From the NCBI GenBank assembly GCA_001414345.1, contig LLCB01000215.1, positions 1 to 64,000 of the forward strand: 64,000 nucleotides of DNA. Reading direction: 5' to 3'. Numbering within the stretch: the first letter of the stretch is position 1; the number at the start of each line of letters is the position of its first letter. A program made the position numbers and the translations under genes. Below are positions 61,801-64,000 of the stretch, one piece after another. This DNA comes from Hymenoscyphus infarciens. Lineage: Eukaryota > Ascomycota > Leotiomycetes > Helotiales > Helotiaceae. The notes under the pieces are model-generated. The model searched no databases, had not been told where the DNA came from, and saw only the letters and a list, made by a program, of their open reading frames with translations.

Positions 61801-64000
61801 GCTATTTAGAATAGTCTAGATAATAGGCTATTATATCTCTCTCTTTTAAAAAAGACTTATTCTAAGTCTTTTATCTCTTATTATTTAGAGTTAAATTAGA
61901 ATAGTATAAGTATTATAATATTTATTATATTTATTAATTTTATTATAAGTAAAAAGGTTAATTAGAGTCTAAATTATAACTAATCTAAGTTTATTAATAC
62001 TTTATTTATTATAATTATAAGTAAGATATTAGTTCTAAATTAACTTTATAAATACTTATAAAGAGACTTTGTTTTTAATTCTTTAATATTAAAAGTAAGT
62101 ATTTATTTACTTAAAAGAGTATAATCTAATCTATTTAGTAGATTAGAGAAAGTTTAAAGTAAAATTAGAAAAAGTTTAAAAGTTAAAAATAAATTTAAAG
62201 TAGAGTTAGAAGTTATTTAGTTAAGAGATAGTAATAACTTAGTTAAGAGCTTACTTTAAGAGTATATTAATTTATATTTAATTTAAATTTAATTAAAAAA
62301 AGAACTTTTAGCTTAGTTAGAAGTAAAAGAAAGTAAGAAAGTAAAGATTATAAGACTCTACTTAGAGTTAGTAGAGTTTTAGCTAGTTAAAAGACTTAAT
62401 ATTAAATTTAAAAATACTATTTAAAGTTTAGAATAATAAAAAGAGTAGTTTTAGCTAGTTAAAAGTAAAGTTATTACTAAAGTTTATTAAATTATTTAAG
62501 TATTTAGAAATAATAAAAGAGATAGTTTTAGCTAGTTAAAAGAGTTATTATTAAAGTTATTATATTATCTTATTCTCTTTTATAATTTAAGTTTAAACTA
62601 GAGTACTTAAAGTCTTATTTAAAATCTTCTAATTCTAATTCTATTTTAGAAGTAGTAGACGATTTACTATTATATTATAAAAAGTTTAAAGCTAAATTAA
62701 ATAAGAAGAGAGTATTTTAGACTCTAGTATTAATATTTTATAACTTAGTATTTTAGTATATCTTCTTATTTATAGCTAAAAGATTAGATACTATTCTAGT
62801 AAAGTTACTTTTCTACTCTCTTTTCTTTATAGTAGCTAAGTTTTAAAGCTAAGAGATAATCTTTTCTTATATATAAAAGAACTTATCTAATTTATATACT
62901 TCTCTAAGTATAGCTATATTTAAGAAGTAACTTTTAAAATTAGTAAAAGCTTTTTTAGTATTATCTTATCTTATTTATAAAAATCTAAATATGTTCTAAG
63001 TATCTTCTATCTTATAACTAGTTAAAAAGTAGATATCTAAAAAAGTAACTATCTCTTCTTAATCTATAAAAGTAAAGTCTAATTCTAACTTATATCTAAG
63101 CTCTAAGTAATTCCTAGCTAGTCTAGTTATTATACTCTAAATAAGAGCTTTATATATTAGAAGTAAACTATAGTATTTAGTATTTACTTAAAGTCTATTA
63201 TATACTAATATCTTCTATTATTAGTATATAAGTAAAATACTATTATTTAAAGATTTAATTTTTTTAATTATCTTATTTTTTTAAAGTTAGAAGGTATTTA
63301 AAGAGGCTTTAGAACTATATTAAGTAGAGGTAGATTATTAGAAGGTATTAGAAGCAACTACTTATAGCTAAAAGAGGTATAAATTTAAGCTTAGAAGTAG
63401 AATAGAGTTCGTTTAAAGGTTTAAAAGAGAGTTAAATTAGAGAAAGTTTAAAATAGCGATTTATTAATTTAGAAATATAAACTTACTTATCTATCTTTCT
63501 AGCTTAGCTAGCTAATTTCTTATTTTTTAATTTTCTTCTTCTAAAGCTTATATAACTAACTATATCTAGTCTATATTTAAAAAGTCTTACTAGTCTCTTT
63601 AACTATTATTATTTCTTTAGAATCTTCTAGATCTTAGTATATAAGTACTATTTAGATAGCTTTTAAAAAGAGAGATAGCTCTAAAAGAGGGTTATTACTT
63701 AATACCTTATAGTAGAACTAAATTTAATATCTTTATTAATTTAGAGAAAGAGAGAGAAGATAAGGTTAGATTTAGAAGCCTTTATAATAACTATAGTATA
63801 TTAACTTATTTACTAAACCTAAGGTTATTAGAAGCCTTAAAAACACTTAGCGTATTCTACTTTCTTAATATATCTATAATACAATTTTTATTAGCTATTT
63901 ATATAAATACTAAACTCTAGTATTACTAGCTATCTAGGTAGTCTCTAATTACTTAGCTATCTAAGAATAGTATCCTTCTAGTCTAAATCTAAGCTAAGTT
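58868..64000 (-). mobile_element. Tandem array of pol-less LTR elements, open at the window end
   Basis: LTR (58868-59226), internal (59227-61476), LTR (61477-61835), internal (61836 to at least 64000). The period is 2609 bp, so a third LTR is expected to begin near 64086, just outside. The two internals are nearly identical, including bases already changed by RIP. They are homologous to the interior of the element at 20142-23361. The purine-rich tract AAAAGAGAGAGA precedes the LTRs on the minus strand. No pol is present. The left flank is AGTAG. Confidence 0.8.
61477..61835 (-). repeat. Shared LTR inside the tandem array
   Basis: A 359-bp type 1 LTR that serves as the right LTR of one unit and the left LTR of the next. 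No target-site duplication separates the units. This is the structure produced by unequal LTR-LTR recombination and not by two independent insertions. Confidence 0.75.

Noticed and set aside
1..64000. A regional centromere
   Set aside because: AT-rich RIP-mutated DNA is also typical of dispersed transposon blocks, and active gene islands interrupt it every few to about 20 kb. Without CENP-A or contact data there is no support.

Overview
The window looks like a filamentous ascomycete (Pezizomycotina; a Leotiomycete is a guess from the retrotransposon and kinase families). The genes have short introns of 51-137 bp with GTRNGT-type donors and CTAAY-type branch sites, and the genome is sharply two-part. 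Small gene islands of ordinary composition sit in very AT-rich DNA in which CpA/TpG dinucleotides are almost absent while CpG survives. This is the signature of repeat-induced point mutation (RIP).

Gene islands. (1) 1.9-3.3 kb: a divergent protein kinase (-), three introns. (2) 7.5-9.8 kb: a secreted bacterial-type solute-binding protein (-), one intron, followed by about 1 kb of unmutated non-coding DNA. (3) 26.7-29.6 kb: a secreted GH42 beta-galactosidase (-), one intron, with CreA-like motifs upstream. (4) 31.0-38.8 kb: an ER-lumenal DnaJ/Scj1 co-chaperone ending in KDEL (-), divergent from a spliceosomal DEAH helicase of the Prp2/DHX16 type (+). A possible tiny gene (+) and an unrecognised single-exon gene of 153 codons (+) follow.

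Everything else is a graveyard of mobile elements, most dated and bounded here by target-site duplications (TSDs) read directly from the sequence. It holds one LTR family with two LTR subtypes (seven intact or solo copies plus fragments), a chromodomain-bearing Ty3/Gypsy element (49508-57695), and pol-less relatives (20142-23361; 58868 to the window end, a tandem LTR-internal-LTR-internal array). It also holds a Tad1-like LINE (43708-48898), a Ty1/Copia polyprotein split by the Gypsy insertion, a Tc1/mariner-like element (about 25.2-26.7 kb), a PIF/Harbinger-like MITE family (four copies, one nested in another), and a TRIM-like family with 113-bp terminal repeats (two copies plus one solo repeat).

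The genes are not an evident cluster. The helicase and chaperone are housekeeping genes; the two secreted-protein genes and the kinase are accessory genes isolated within RIP-mutated DNA. Points most worth a second look: a candidate antisense gene at the 3' end of the Gypsy element, the TRIM-like family, interstitial TTAGGG tracts (one inside RIP-mutated DNA), and a G-rich repeat directly after the helicase stop codon. No tRNA, rRNA or CRISPR array was recognised.
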